Assembly (NCBI RefSeq): GCF_014633365.1
Contig: NC_068347.1
Coordinates: 36,029,717 to 36,093,716, forward strand
Origin: Diospyros lotus
Lineage: Eukaryota; Streptophyta; Magnoliopsida; Ericales; Ebenaceae
Direction: 5' to 3'
DNA: 64,000 nt
The notes under the pieces are model-generated. The model searched no databases, was not told the origin of the DNA, and saw only the letters and a program-made list of their open reading frames with translations. The position numbers were made by a program, and so were the translations under genes. Of this stretch, positions 12,223 through 25,400 are shown piece by piece (positions within the stretch are counted from its first letter, which is position 1; each line of letters starts with the position of its first letter).

Positions 12223-13049
12223 CTGTGACCAGAAAGATAGTTTGAAAAGATAATATAGTCAGAACAATGTTGAGCCGTACAATCCCAAAACACACTCCTT
12301 TGAATCTACGTTTTTCTTAAATAAAAAAAATTAGTAAATTTAGTATCTCATTTCCAAATGAGATTAATGAATCAAATGTTAGGATTTGTGATTTAAAATA
12401 ATTGATAATGTACATATGGATTTTATCATCTTATTTTATATGGATATTTTTCATATGGTTTATTTGATAAATAAAAAGATTTTTTATTTGGGTCAATAAT
12501 TCATTAGGTCAAATGTTTATAGAATAAATTGGGTTGGGGTCGTTGCCCAACAAGCCCATACCCAGGTTCATTAAACATTTGTTATTTCCCTTCATGTCCT
12601 TGACCCACAAATAAAATGGATGGAATCTGGAGAATGGATGATGCACGAACCGAACCCCAAATCAAATCGGGCAAGAACAGTGCACTTGCAAAGCTCAATA
12701 GGCACGATCAGGAAGGCACTCAACAATCAGAACGGACAAAGACCGCAAGGCGTTTTCGATCTCGTCTTACGGTAAGTGTGTATCACTCGGGGTTTTTTTT
12801 TTTGCGAGAGAGATTGAAGGTAGAGTGCTGGGTTGCTGGGGATTTTGAGCGTTGTACTCTGTGTATTTGTCTTGATTTGGTTTGATTTATGATTTATGAG
12901 TGACCGTGACTATCTTGTGCATGTATTGTTGGAAATCCACGGTTATTATTAGTGGAAATCCATGCATTGTTGATCGAGTGGAGATAGAAGCAGCCGGACC
13001 GACCAGCCCGCGTTCCCTTGAATTCTCAAAATTTTATGAAAACCAGCTA
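12223..13049. other. Upstream flank of PAB1, no gene resolved
   Basis: AT-rich until about 12520, then more balanced. A short open frame begins ATGGATGGAATCTGG at 12616. TTACGGTAAGTG at 12768-12779 would make a good splice donor, so 12600-12772 could be an untranslated leader exon of PAB1 joined to the acceptor at 13390. I see no direct proof. GCCCA motifs lie near 12547-12570. Confidence 0.3.
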
Positions 13050-13251
13050 AAACCAATGTGACGTGGACAAAGGGGGGGTGAAAGTGATATTAAGCTATAG
13101 TTGAGGGCGCCTATGTAATTAACCCGTCTTTTTCCGCAAGAAAACCTCCCCGATCAAAGTCCCTTGATTTCCTTCTTGATACTGAAATCAAGACCCCCAC
13201 CCCAGACCGAAAACTCAAAAACATTGCTCTCTTCTCTCCTGCTGCCTGTAG

Positions 13252-13314
<63 letters not shown>

Positions 13315-13421
13315 TCTCCTGAATCTCTGTTTTTGTGTGTGTACATGTACATTTCTGTTGTGATTATAAGGATGCGATTTTGATTTTCAGGTATCTACCC
13401 GTTCGTTTCGTCCGATAGATC
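13050..13421 (+). promoter_or_regulatory. Candidate PAB1 promoter and 5' untranslated region
   Basis: CCAATGTGACGTGG at 13053-13066 combines a CCAAT sequence with an ACGT-core element. The region then becomes pyrimidine-rich, and a CT run followed by a TA run lies at 13252-13314, as is common in plant 5' leaders. TTTTGATTTTCAG ending at 13390 is a strong acceptor-like sequence 31 bases before the start codon, which suggests an untranslated leader intron. The transcription start cannot be fixed from sequence alone. Confidence 0.4.
13252..13314. repeat. (CT)n followed by (AT)n microsatellite
   Basis: About 21 CT units run directly into about 10 TA units, ahead of the PAB1 start codon and inside its probable leader. 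This is a likely length-variable marker. Confidence 0.9.
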
Positions 13422-16400
13422 ATGGGAGATAGTCAGTACTCATTCTCTCTAACTACGTTCAGGCATGGACTCAAATGTTTCAATTTGTATATGAATGCCC
13501 TATGTTTTCACTATAAGACTTGCAATTGCTTTCGTATATATAAGTGTATTCCCTAATCGGAATGGTCTTTTTTCTTTTGAATGATATGACATGGAACAGT
13601 CCTTCTGGGAAGCTTGTCCAAATTGAACATGCCTTAACAGCCGTTGGATCTGGCCAAACATCTTTGGGGATTAAAGGTAATATTAGACCCATTTATTTCC
13701 CCCATATAATGTATATGCATGGTTGACGTGCCTCCTTGTTTAGATTTATTCGCACAAAAGCCTAAAAAAATTCCCAGTTTGTTTAGACGATAAAGTGGCA
13801 TAGAGAGTAAGTGGTGCGCATTTGGTGAGGCGGCAGTCAGTGAAATACTCATGGAATGTCATCCATGAGTTGAAGTGAACACCGCTTTAGCTTCCTAGAT
13901 CACTTTCTTCTTGTTCTGTGGGGGATGACTCATGGAGCAATGAAGACAATAGAGTTTGTGCTATAGATGCAGAGATAAGTATTCTCCCGAACATCAGGGC
14001 AGGAGGCAATTGCTCATATTAGAAGGGGGTGAAGTAGAAGAAGATATCGGGGAAGAAGTAATGGTTGTTGTGAATGAATTGGAAGAAGAGGACAATGGGG
14101 CTATGTCACTACATGTGATCAAGGGGATGGCCAGCAGTAAAATCATCAAAGTGGAAGGGAGAGTACACGACAATTCACTTATGGGGTTGATAGATAGTCG
14201 GAGCACCCACAGTTTTATTGACGAAGGAACGACCAAGAAGATGAAGTGTGAGTTGTCTGACACTCAACCACCATTAGTGACTGTTGCATGGTAGCAAGAT
14301 GTTGAGTAAGTTGGCCTACTTGGGGTTTTGTTGGGAAATGCAAGGGGAGACTTTTGAGGCTTACCTAAGGTTGTTGAAAATTGGGGGGTGTTACATAGTA
14401 CCTGGGGTTGATTGGATGAAAGGGGTGAGTCCAATTAGTTTCAACTTCAACAAAATGGAAGTAACCTTGAAAAAGAAGGGCTGAAGGGTGGCCCTACAAG
14501 GGAATGTGGAAGTGGGAACTTGCAAGATGATTAGGGGTAAGAGATTACAGAAGTCACTTAAGAACAAACTCTCCCAGGTGGCACAACTATTTTCAGTTGA
14601 GGTGAAGGAGGAAACAGATGGTCAGGAGGAACTTGAAGGGAGTGTATGATGGCAGCCAACAATCAAGATCAACCCTTATGGCAGGTACATGAATTGGCCT
14701 TATTAGATACACTACTAGTTGAATTTCAGGACTTATTTGTAGAACCTAAGTTACTACCCTCTAAAAGACCCTTTGATCACTCCATATCCCTCTAACCAAA
14801 TGTTGAACTAGTTAACATCTAATCCTATTATAGATTTAATTTAGGAGAAAAGAAAGAATTAAATTCATTAGATGGTATACAAAGTGTATATATACACGAG
14901 TAGATAGAGATAGAGGAGACCTACTTAATGTACAATTCTAATCTATCTACGTATTTCAAATTTACAAATATAAAACAGAAGAGATAAGATAATAAAAATG
15001 AGAGATATTCGACCTTATCTCCCTCTTGATTATTCCGACATCTTAGGAGGATTATCTTGGATGAAATGCTAGATAATGCTCCTTATTTAACTTTAATTAT
15101 CCACACTCCCCCTCAAGCTTGGGCTGGAAAATGTTGTTCAAACCAAGCTTGGAGTTTAATTCATCAAAAATTCTTCTCGGTAGAGCCTTCGTTAGAATAT
15201 CCGCCACTTGATTGTTAGTTGGAGTATATACTAGCTGAAACATCCCTTCTTCCAGCTTCTCCTTAATAAAATGCCGATCCATTTCAACATATTTTGTACT
15301 ATCATGGTGTACCAGATTCTTTGCTATGTTAATAGCTGATTGATTGCCACACAACACTTGAACTGATTTAGGGACAACCACTTGTAGTTCTTGAAATATT
15401 CTCCTCAACCATATTCCTTCACAAAAACCTTGAGTCATAGTTTTGAACTCAGCCTCCATATCACTTCTAGGCACCACAGACTATTTCTTGTTGTGCCAGG
15501 TGACCAAATTCCCCCAAACTAATGAGCAATACTTGGAGGTTGATCTCCTATCATAAATTGAACCAGCCCAATTAGCATCATTATATACTTCTATTCCTCG
15601 ATTGTTTGTTTTCCAGAACATCAAACCTTTGCCAGGAGTCAATTTTAAATATTTTAAGATGCGATAGACAACTTCCATATGAACTTCTCTAGGATCATTC
15701 ATAAATTAACTAACACAACTTACTGAGAAGCTTATATTTGGTCGTGTGTGGGATAGGTATATTAACTTTTCCACCAATTTTTGATATCTCCCTTTATTAA
15801 CTGGTGCACTTTTTTTGCCAAGACCCAATTTTGTAGTTGAATCCATAGGTGTGTCTGCTGCTTTACACCCAAACATTCATGTTTCTTTTAGAAGATCTAA
15901 GGTATACTTCCTTTGAGATACTGAGATGTCTTCTTTTGATCTTGCAACTTCCATACCCAAGAAATACCTGAGATTTCCTAGATCTTTGATTTCAAACTCT
16001 TTTGCAAGCATCCCCATGAGATTATTCATTTCAGGCCTGTCATTTCCTGTAATTATAATATCATCCACATACACTATAAGAATAGTTAAGTTACCTCTCA
16101 TTTTATGTTTGATGAACAATGTATGATCAGCCTGACTTTGATTGTACCCTTGTTGTTTGATCGCCCTTGTAAATCTCTCGAACCAAGCTCTCGGTGATTG
16201 CTTGAGTCCATAGAGGGATCGTTTGAGTTTGCATACCTAATCTCTTGTATAGTTTGTTGTAAAGCCATGAGGGATTTCCATGTAGACTTCTTCTTCTAGG
16301 GTCCCTTTTAAAAAAGCATTCTTGACATCTAGTTGGTTGAGAGGCCAATCTAGATTTGCAGCTAGAGATATTAGGATTCGAATGGTGTTCAGTTTTGCTA

Positions 16401-19400
16401 CCAAAGCAAAAGTCTCTTGGTAGTCAATACTATAGGATTGAGTGAACTAAGTGAACCCTTTTGCTACTAGCCGAGCTTTGAATCAATCAATTTGCCCATC
16501 TTCCCTATACTTCACTGTAAAAATCAATTTGCAACCTATATGTTGCTTTCCAAGAGGTAAGGTGGTTATCTCCCATGTCCCATTTTTCTCTAAGGCATTC
16601 ATCTCATCAAAAACAGCCTGTTTCCATTGTGGATGTTTCAATGCTTCTCTAACCATATTTGATACCCGCACCTTATTCAAGTTGGATAAAAATACACAAA
16701 ATTGTGATGAAAGATCCTTGTAGGATATGTAATTGTGTATCGGGTGCTAAGTGCATGACCTTACTCCTTTTCGTAATGTAATAGGCCAATCAATGCTTTC
16801 ATCAGTGGTTGCACTATCAAGATTTTCATCACTGTCAGTGTTTGCACTATCAAGATTTTCATCACTATCACTTTGGAGATGATTGGGGTTAGCCTGAGAG
16901 TAGGTTTGAGGTTCTTTCTCTGTTTTAGACTTCCTCCGAGAGTAAACCTGAAGCTCTTTGGTAGTAGAAGGTTGCGGACTAAGGGAACTTGTGGGAGCAG
17001 TGTGTAAGGGAGGCTCAGGTTGTTGTATTTGATTAGGATTAGGTGGACTCGGCTAAATAGGATTAGGTTGAGAGGGACTCGGGAGAGTATCCCAAAATTG
17101 ATATTCTTGAGAAATATAGGACGACTGATTCTCCCCCTGAATATTAGTTTTGGGATAATAGGGTCAATGTTCAAAAAATGTGACATCCATGGAATTAAAA
17201 ATTCGTTGATGCTCGGGAGAGTAACACTTGTACCCTTTTTGATGAGGGGAATATCCAATGAAAATGCATTTAAGAGATTTAGGGTCAAGTTTGCTATGGA
17301 ATTGTTGGTGTACATGAACAAAGACAATACACCCAAAGATTTTAGAGGAATATGAGATAGCAGCCTAGTGTGAGGATAGGTTTTTAGAAGAACTTGGCTA
17401 GGTGTATGATGATTTAGGATTCGAGAAGGCAATTTGTTAATGAGATAGGTGGCGGTGAGGATTGCTTCACTCAAAAAATGTTTAGGGACATTGGTGGAAA
17501 ATAGCAAAGAGCTAGCCACTTCTAGGATATGTCAGTTTTTTCTTTCAGCTACATCGTTTTGTTGGGGTGTATTTACACACGAGCTTTGATGTATAATGCC
17601 ATGTTTTGAAAGATAGGAGCCAATAACAACAACAACAACAACATATCCGGCCTTTATCCCACTATGTGGGGTCGGCTACATGAATTCTAGACTTCCATGT
17701 ATTTCTGTCTTTTGTCATATCCTCATTTAGATCCATATATTTCATATCAAATTTTAATGTCTCTCCCAAAGTCTTCTTGGGTCTACCTCTACCTCTTTTT
17801 GTTACTAATTGTTCCATTTCATCAACTCTCCTCACATGAGCGTCTCTCAGTCTCCTTCTCACATGACCAAACCATCTTAGTCTAGTCTCTCTCATCTTCT
17901 CCTCGATTGGCACTACTCCTACCTTATTACGAATAACTTCATTTCTAATTTTATCCTTTCTTGTATGTCCGCACATTCATCTTAACATCCTCATCTCCGC
18001 TACACTCGTCTTTTGCTCATACTGGTATTTGACTGCCCAACATTCTGAGCCATACAACAAGATTGGTCTTATAGCTGTCTTATAAAATTTTCTTTTCAAT
18101 TTTAATGGGATTTTACAATCACATAACACCCCCGATGCATTTCTCCATTTTAGCCAACCTGCCTTAATTCTATGTGCGACATCCTTGTGGATTTCTCCAT
18201 CTTTTTGAATCACTGATCCCAAATATCGAAAATGGTCTTTTCTTTGTAAGATTTGGTCTTCTAATTTTATTATAACATCATCCACTCTTGCATTTTTACT
18301 AAATTTGCATTCCATATATTCTGTTTTCTTTCTACTTAATTTAAATCCCTTATATTCTAAATTGTTTCTCCACAACTCAAGCTTAGTGTTCACTCCTTCT
18401 TTTGTTTCATCCACCAACACTATGTCGTCTGCAAATAGCATACACCATGGCACATCTGTCTGAATATCTTTAGTGAGTTCATCCATTACTAGGGCAAATA
18501 AGTATGGACTTAGTGCAGAACCTTGATGCAGTCCTATTGTAGTTGTAAATGGTTCAGTATCCCCTCCTCATGTTCTGACCCTTGTCTCTACACTATGATA
18601 CATGTCCTTAAGGACTTGTATATAGGCTATTTTGACTCATTTCTTCTCTAAAACCCTCCATAATACTTCTCTAGGGACCCTATCATAGGCCTTTTCTAGA
18701 TCTATAAACACCATATGTAGGTCCTTCTGATGATCTCGGTATCTTTCCATTAGACGCCTCAGTAAATATATAGATTCCATTGTTGACCTATCAGGCATGA
18801 AACCAAACTAATTTTCTGACACCTTTGTTTCCTTTCTGAGCCTCTGCTCTATTACTCTCTCCCAGAGTTTCATGGTATGACTCATTAACTTAATTCCTCT
18901 ATAATTTTCACAGTTTTGAACATCTCCTTTGTTCTTATATATAAGAACCAAAGTACTCTTCCTCCACTCATCTAGCATCTTTTTTGATTTAAGGATGGCG
19001 TTAAATAGTTGCGTTAGCCAGGAGATGCCCTCTTCTCCCATGCATTTCTATGCTTCTATTGGTATATTATCTGGTCCCACTGCCTTATGATTTTTCATCT
19101 TTTTTAATGCTTGCCTTATTTCATTTGAACTTATGCGTCGATAGGATGTGTAGCTCACATTCCCTTCGGAGTTACTAAGATGTCCCAACCTAACTCTTGT
19201 GTCACCACCATCATTGAATAATTTTGTGAAATACTCCTTCCATCTCTCCTTAATCGCTCCCTCATTTACTAAAACATTTTGATTGTCATCTTTTATGCAT
19301 TTCACTTTGATTTAAATCCCGTGTTTTTCTTTTTCTTGCTTTAGCTAATTTATATATATCCCTTTCTCCATCTTTTGTATCAAGTCGTTTATATAGATTC

Positions 19401-22400
19401 TCATATGCTTTTGACCTTGCTTCACTAACAGCTCTTTTTTGCTTCTTTATAATTTTTTTGATTTTCTTCAATGTTGCATTGATATACTGCCTTATAGCAA
19501 GTTTTCTTATTTTTAATTTTCAATTGTACCTCTTCATTCCACCACCAAGACTCCTTAAGGTTAGGGGCTCTACCATTTGTCTCTCCAAGGACTACCTTTG
19601 CCGTGCTTCTCAAAGCATTAGTCATTTCTTTCCACATTTGGTTTGTCTGTCTTTCTCCATTCCATTCCCTTCTACCCCTTAATTTTTCTTTGAAGATTAG
19701 TTGTTTCTCCCCTTTTAAATTCCACCATCTGATTCTTGGATATTGTTTTATGTGATTTTTTCTCTTCCAATTTCTTACTTGGACGTCAAGTACTAGAAGT
19801 CTATGTTTAGTAGTCAAACACTCTCCCGGTATCACCTTACAATCCCTACAACATAACCGATCCTCTTGTCTCATGAGGAAGTAATCTATTTGGGTGCTTG
19901 AGGTGATATTTTTATATGTGATTAAGTGTTCGTCCCGTTTTTTGAATCTAGTATTGGTTATAATGAGCCCATATGCCATAGCAAAATCTAGGATAGATTT
20001 ACCCTCATTATTAATTTTCCCGAATCCATACCCTCCATGTACCTCTTTATATCCATTTCCGTCTCTACCCACGTGCCCATTTAAGTCACCTCCTATAATC
20101 ACTTTCTCTCTTCTTGGTATCATTTGTATGAGTCCCTCTAGGTCCTCCCAGAATTTTGCTTTTATCTCATCACCTAACCCCGCTTGTGGTGCATATGTAC
20201 TAAAGATATTCATAGTCATTCTTCCTAGACTAATCTTCACCATAATAATCCTATCCCCTATTCTCTTTACATCCACTATCTCATCTATTAAGCTTTTATC
20301 CATAATAATCCCCACTCCATTTTTCGCTCGATCAGTTCCTGTGTATCATATTTTATATCGAGCTTCTGATAAAGTTTTTGCTTTTTTCCCTACCCATCTC
20401 GTCACTTGAAGGCACATAATATTAATTTTTCTCCTAATCATCACATCCACCACTTCCATAGCTTTGCCTGCTAATGTTCCTATGTTCCATGACCCAATCC
20501 TTAATCTATGATTTTGTTTTTGACCTTGACTTTGGATTTGATTTTGTTTTTGGCCTTGACTTTGAATTTGATTTTGTTTTTGATTTTGATTTTGGTTTTG
20601 GTTTTGATTTTGATTTTGATTTTGGACTAGCTTCTTTACCCACATCCGTCCAAGCAAATGCGGGAACCCTTGCTCATTTATCACTACATCCGGGCGCCGA
20701 TGCAGCGGCCCTAGCTCACTTGTCACTACACGGGGGCAGTGTAGCGCGTCGCTATGAAGGGTTACGCCCACGCCCAAACGATTTTTCATAATTTGTCTAG
20801 AGTTCATGTTTTGGATCCGACTAACTTTTACGTTGGCTGTCGGCTACCTAACACAACCCTCCTCCTTTATCCGGGCTTGGGACCGACAGTGGATAACATC
20901 CTCAGGCGGAGTTAAAGATATGAGCCAATGATTGAAGAAAAATATTCCTTGGCATTATCAGTTTGTAGGATTTGAATTGTGGCATTGAATTGTCTCTCCA
21001 CCATAGAATGAAACATTTGGAATATAGGGCCAACTTCGGATTTTTCTTTCATAAGAAATACCCATGTAAGTTGAGTATGGTTATCAATAAATGAAACAAA
21101 CTAACGAGAATCAGTTATGTTTTTAATTTGAGAAGGTCCCCATACATCACTATGAATCAATGAAAAAGGATGTGAAGAAGTATAACTTTGACTAGGATAA
21201 TTATTCCTAACATGTTTAGAGTATTGACAGATTTCACAATATGTATGATGTGTATCTTGACTCTTAAACAATGATGGGAATAATTTCCTAAGATAAACAC
21301 AGTTCGGATGTTCTAATCTACAGTGCCATAGCATAATTGCACTATTATTAGTAGTAGAAGAATTGGAGAAACAAACGGAAAGAATGGCCGAGTCTGTGTT
21401 GGATTGAACTAGGTTATCTTTGGAGTTGGTCTTTGTATGGAGGTAGAGCCCCAATCCTTCTTTAGCATTGCCAATCATCCTTCCCGAAGTCTGTTTCTGA
21501 AATTCACATACATTTTTTGAGAACTTAGCAATACAATCTAAATCAGATGTCAGCTTATTGATAGATAATAGATTGCAATCCAAATTAGGCACCAAGAGAA
21601 TTGATTTTAGCACAATATCTTTAGAGAGAGCAATAGATCCGGTTCCCACAACTCTTGACATTGAATCATCTGCCACCCTAACAGTCCAATTCTTGTCACA
21701 TGGCTGGAAATTAGACAACTGACTGATTTCACCCGTCATGTGATCGGAGGCCCCTAAATCAATCACCCAAACATTGCATAAATCTCTTTTAGTGATCAAT
21801 GCATGTAGAAAAGTACCTTTGTGGGCAATGGATCTTGATGCAACAGTTGAGGGCTGATTAATTTGAATCTTCCCAAACATGGACTGCAGCCACTCCATTT
21901 GTTCCTTGCTGAATGGTGTTGGAGCAGTAGCTGCAGTTGGCACTTCCACTGATACTAGGTTTCTTTTGTTCTTTCTCTCATGTGCTGGCTTCCAGTCCAA
22001 GGGTTTGCTGTGTATCTCCCAACATGTATCCTTGGTATGTCCTTCTTTGTGGCAGTGATCACACCATGGTCGTCTCTTCCTTGTCTTGGAATTGAAATTC
22101 TGTGAAGTGCCTCGGGTGACTAAGGTTGAGTGTTCCAGATTAGGGCCTGCTGGCTTAAGCATGATCTTCAATCTACTTTTTTGCCTTCAACCTCGGAAAA
22201 AGCCTCTCGGATACTTGGGAGAGGTTTTGTACCGAGTATCCTTCCTCTAACACCATCCAGGCTCTTGTTCAGACCAATTAGCGACTTGTATAGCCTTTTT
22301 TGTTCCATAATCTTCTTGTATTTTATAGAATCTTCTATGCACTTCCATTCAATATTATCAAACTTATCTAACTGCAGCCAATATTTGTTCAATGAATTGA

Positions 22401-25400
22401 AATATTGAGTCACATGAGATTCACCTTGTTTGAGATCATCAAGCAAGCTTTCAATCTCAAACAATTCGGAGGTGTTTTCTACATGCGAATAGGCCTCTCT
22501 AACAGCCTCCCAAATCTCTTGGGCTGTATCATATAACAAAAAATTCTCTCCTATCTCATTCACCATAGAATTAATAAGCCAAGACATTACCATATCATTC
22601 TTGGCTTTCCAACTTTGATATGTAGGCTCTTTTTCCGTTGGTTTGGTTGCTGCCCCGGTTAAGTAATCATCCTTTCCTTCCCACATATGAACATCAGGAC
22701 AGATTGAGACCATTGTATGTAATTCTGCCCATTTAATTTATGTCCAGTAACAGTGAACATATTGTTGTCACTGGTGCCTTGATTGCTGGAGGGTAAAGGA
22801 ATGATTTCGGATGGCTGGATACTGCTGCTGGCCATATTGATGAGACGGCTGAATGGTTAAACGAAAAAGAGACTTTGGGAGGAATGGCGGAAGGAGAGAA
22901 TTATCGGGAGAGCCTTTGGATGAAACAAGGCTCTGATACCATGTAGATTTAATTTAGGAGAAAAGAAATAATTAAATTCATTAGATGGTATACAGAGTGT
23001 ATATATACACGAGTAGATAGAGATAGAGGAGACCTACTTAATGTACAATTCTAATATATTTGCCTATTTCAAATTTACAAATTTAAAACAGAAGAGATAA
23101 GTGTTAGAACTTTGTTTTTGACAAGGAATTCTCTTGCAATTCAATGGAGAATTGCAGGGAATTGAGGTGTAATTGGGAGAATTGAGTGATGAGGGGGAGA
23201 ACTAAAAGAGAGAGAGATCGAAATAGAAGTGTGGAGGGAAAATGAATTCTATATTTTCTCATTCATGCTCAACTTGGCCGTGGACTTGGCTTATATAGCC
23301 AGCCTCGGCGCCTAATTTTGAGTTTACATTTGAATAATTGAATTATAACTGCCTCTACTTCTCTTATTACAATAGTGCCCTATTTTTAACTATCTCCTGT
23401 TATTATTACCGAAATGCCCTCCCTTAGCCGAGGGACTATGACAATAAGATAATAAAAAGGAGAGGTATTCAGCCTTATCTCCCTCTTAATTATTCAGACA
23501 TCTTAGGAGGATTATCTTAGATGAAACTGCTGGATAATGCTCCTTATTTAACTTTAATTATCCACACCTATAGATATCCTCCTAAACTCAAATTAAAAAT
23601 TGAAAAACTAGTAAAGGAGATGTTGAACCAGTCTATAATTCGGCCTAGTTGAAGCCCATTTGCCTCACCTTTTTTGTTAGTTAAAAAGAAAGACAGTACA
23701 TGGTGTTTTTGCATTGACTACTGCCAACTTAATACCATAACTGTCAAAGACAAATTCCCTATCCCAATTATAGAAGACCTTTTAGATGAACTCAAACATG
23801 CCTTAGTCTTTTCCAAATTAAACCTAAGATCTAGATGTCACCAAATCCAGATGAACCCTAATGACATATCAAAGATAGCTTTCAAGATCCATCATAGTCA
23901 TTACAAGTTTATAGTAATGCCATTTGGACTAACCAACGCCATAGCCACATTTCAAGCCCTAATGAATCACATCTTTGAACCTTACCTCAGAAAATTTGTG
24001 CTGGTATTCTTTAATGACATTTTGATCTATAACCCTTCATTCTCCCAAACCTAGACCACTTTAGGATTGCATTCAAAGTCCATGGATTCAACCAGTTGTA
24101 TATCAAAAGGTCCAAGTACGAGTTTGCACAAGAGCAAGTGGAATATTTGGGGCATGTTATCTCAAGTGTTGGAGTTAGCACGGATCCTAAGAAGATAGCT
24201 TCCATGACTACATGGCTTAAACCCGCCAGTGTTAAGCCCTTAAGGGGATTTTTGGGGCTAACTAGTTATTATAGAAGCTTTGTGAAAAACTATAGGGTAA
24301 TTAGCAAACTCCTAATTGAATTATTGAAGAAAGATGGGTTTAGGTGGGATGCAAAGGCTGAGAAGTCATTTGAACAACTTACGAGGGCAATGAGTGAAGT
24401 TTGTGTGTTGGGGTTATCGAATTTCAACAAGCCATTCACATTGGAGACATATGCTAGTAGCACTAGGATAGGGACAGTCCTGACACAAAATGGCCGACCA
24501 TTGGCTTTCATTAGCTAGGCCCTAGACCCAAGGCACCATGGGTTCAACATATATGATAAAGAATTACTAGCAATAATGATGGTCGTGGATAGATGGAGGC
24601 ATTATTTGGAAGGAAGACAATTTATAATCAAAACAGATCATGAGAGTCTTAAGTTCCTACTACAATAGGGGTTGCACACCCACCTCCAAAGGAAGGGCAT
24701 GGCCAAATTGATGGGGCTAAATTACATGATACAATTTAGGAAGGGGAGAGAAATTGTGGCGGCAGGTGCCCTATCATGTTGCCATGAAGAGGGCACAAGC
24801 GCAACCATCACCGTGTTGGTACCAAGAGGTCACGACTAGCTATGAAATAGGGGAATGAACAAAGGAATTGTTGGAGCAACTGAGTATTGATGCTAATAGC
24901 AGATCGGGTTATACCTTACTCAATGGGCTGATAAGATATCAAGGGAGGTTAGTGATTGGGGACTGTGAAGCACTAAGGAGTAAGAGTCTCCAAACCTTGC
25001 ATGGGTTCCCCCTCGGAGGGCATTCAGGTATTTAGAACACTTACAAGAAAGTGAAGCAGATATTCTATTGGCCAAACCTAAAGAAATCAGTGATGGAGTT
25101 TGTCTTGACTTGTGATACATGCAAGAGGTGCAAGCATGAGACAGTGGCACGACTGAGCCTCCTATAGCCTTTTGTTGTCCCTGAACAAGCATGGACCAAC
25201 ATTACCATGGACTTTATAGAGGGATTGCCCTGGTCAGAATGGAAGGATTGCATCCTAGTGGTTGTGGACTGATTTACCAAATTTAGCCGGCCTATCCCAC
25301 CCCTTCACAGCCCAAGAAGTGGCCAAGCTCTTTTCAGTAGGTGCGTGCAAAAAAATCGTCAAACCGCGAAAATCGCCCGCACCAAACCGCGCAATTTTTT

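Larger units (their letters stand above)
14829..23566 (-). mobile_element. Ty1/copia retrotransposon, nested in the chromovirus
   Basis: This is a full-length but dead element. Its LTRs are 14829-15105 (3' copy, 277 bp) and 22942-23566 (5' copy, 278 bp after removing a nested solo LTR). It is flanked by the target-site duplication CCTAT at 14824-14828 and 23567-23571. The primer site complement GCTCTGATACCA abuts the 5' LTR (22930-22941) and a polypurine complement (15106-15117) abuts the 3' LTR. In minus-strand order it carries gag (22168-22713), a CCHC knuckle and protease (21735-22070), a GAG-pre-integrase zone (21101-21400), integrase (split by an RTE LINE), reverse transcriptase (15877-16680) and RNase H (15097-15702). 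Stops and frameshifts occur throughout. Confidence 0.95.

Noticed and set aside
12616..12885. 89-codon open frame as a separate gene
   Set aside because: It has no recognisable protein features. The region is better explained as upstream or leader DNA of PAB1, and a splice donor lies inside it.
19894..20409. 171-codon plus-strand open frame
   Set aside because: It is antisense to the RTE endonuclease, which has clear family motifs on the minus strand.
20474..20791. Plus-strand open frame rich in D and F
   Set aside because: It is the antisense shadow of the QN-repeat leader of the RTE frame.
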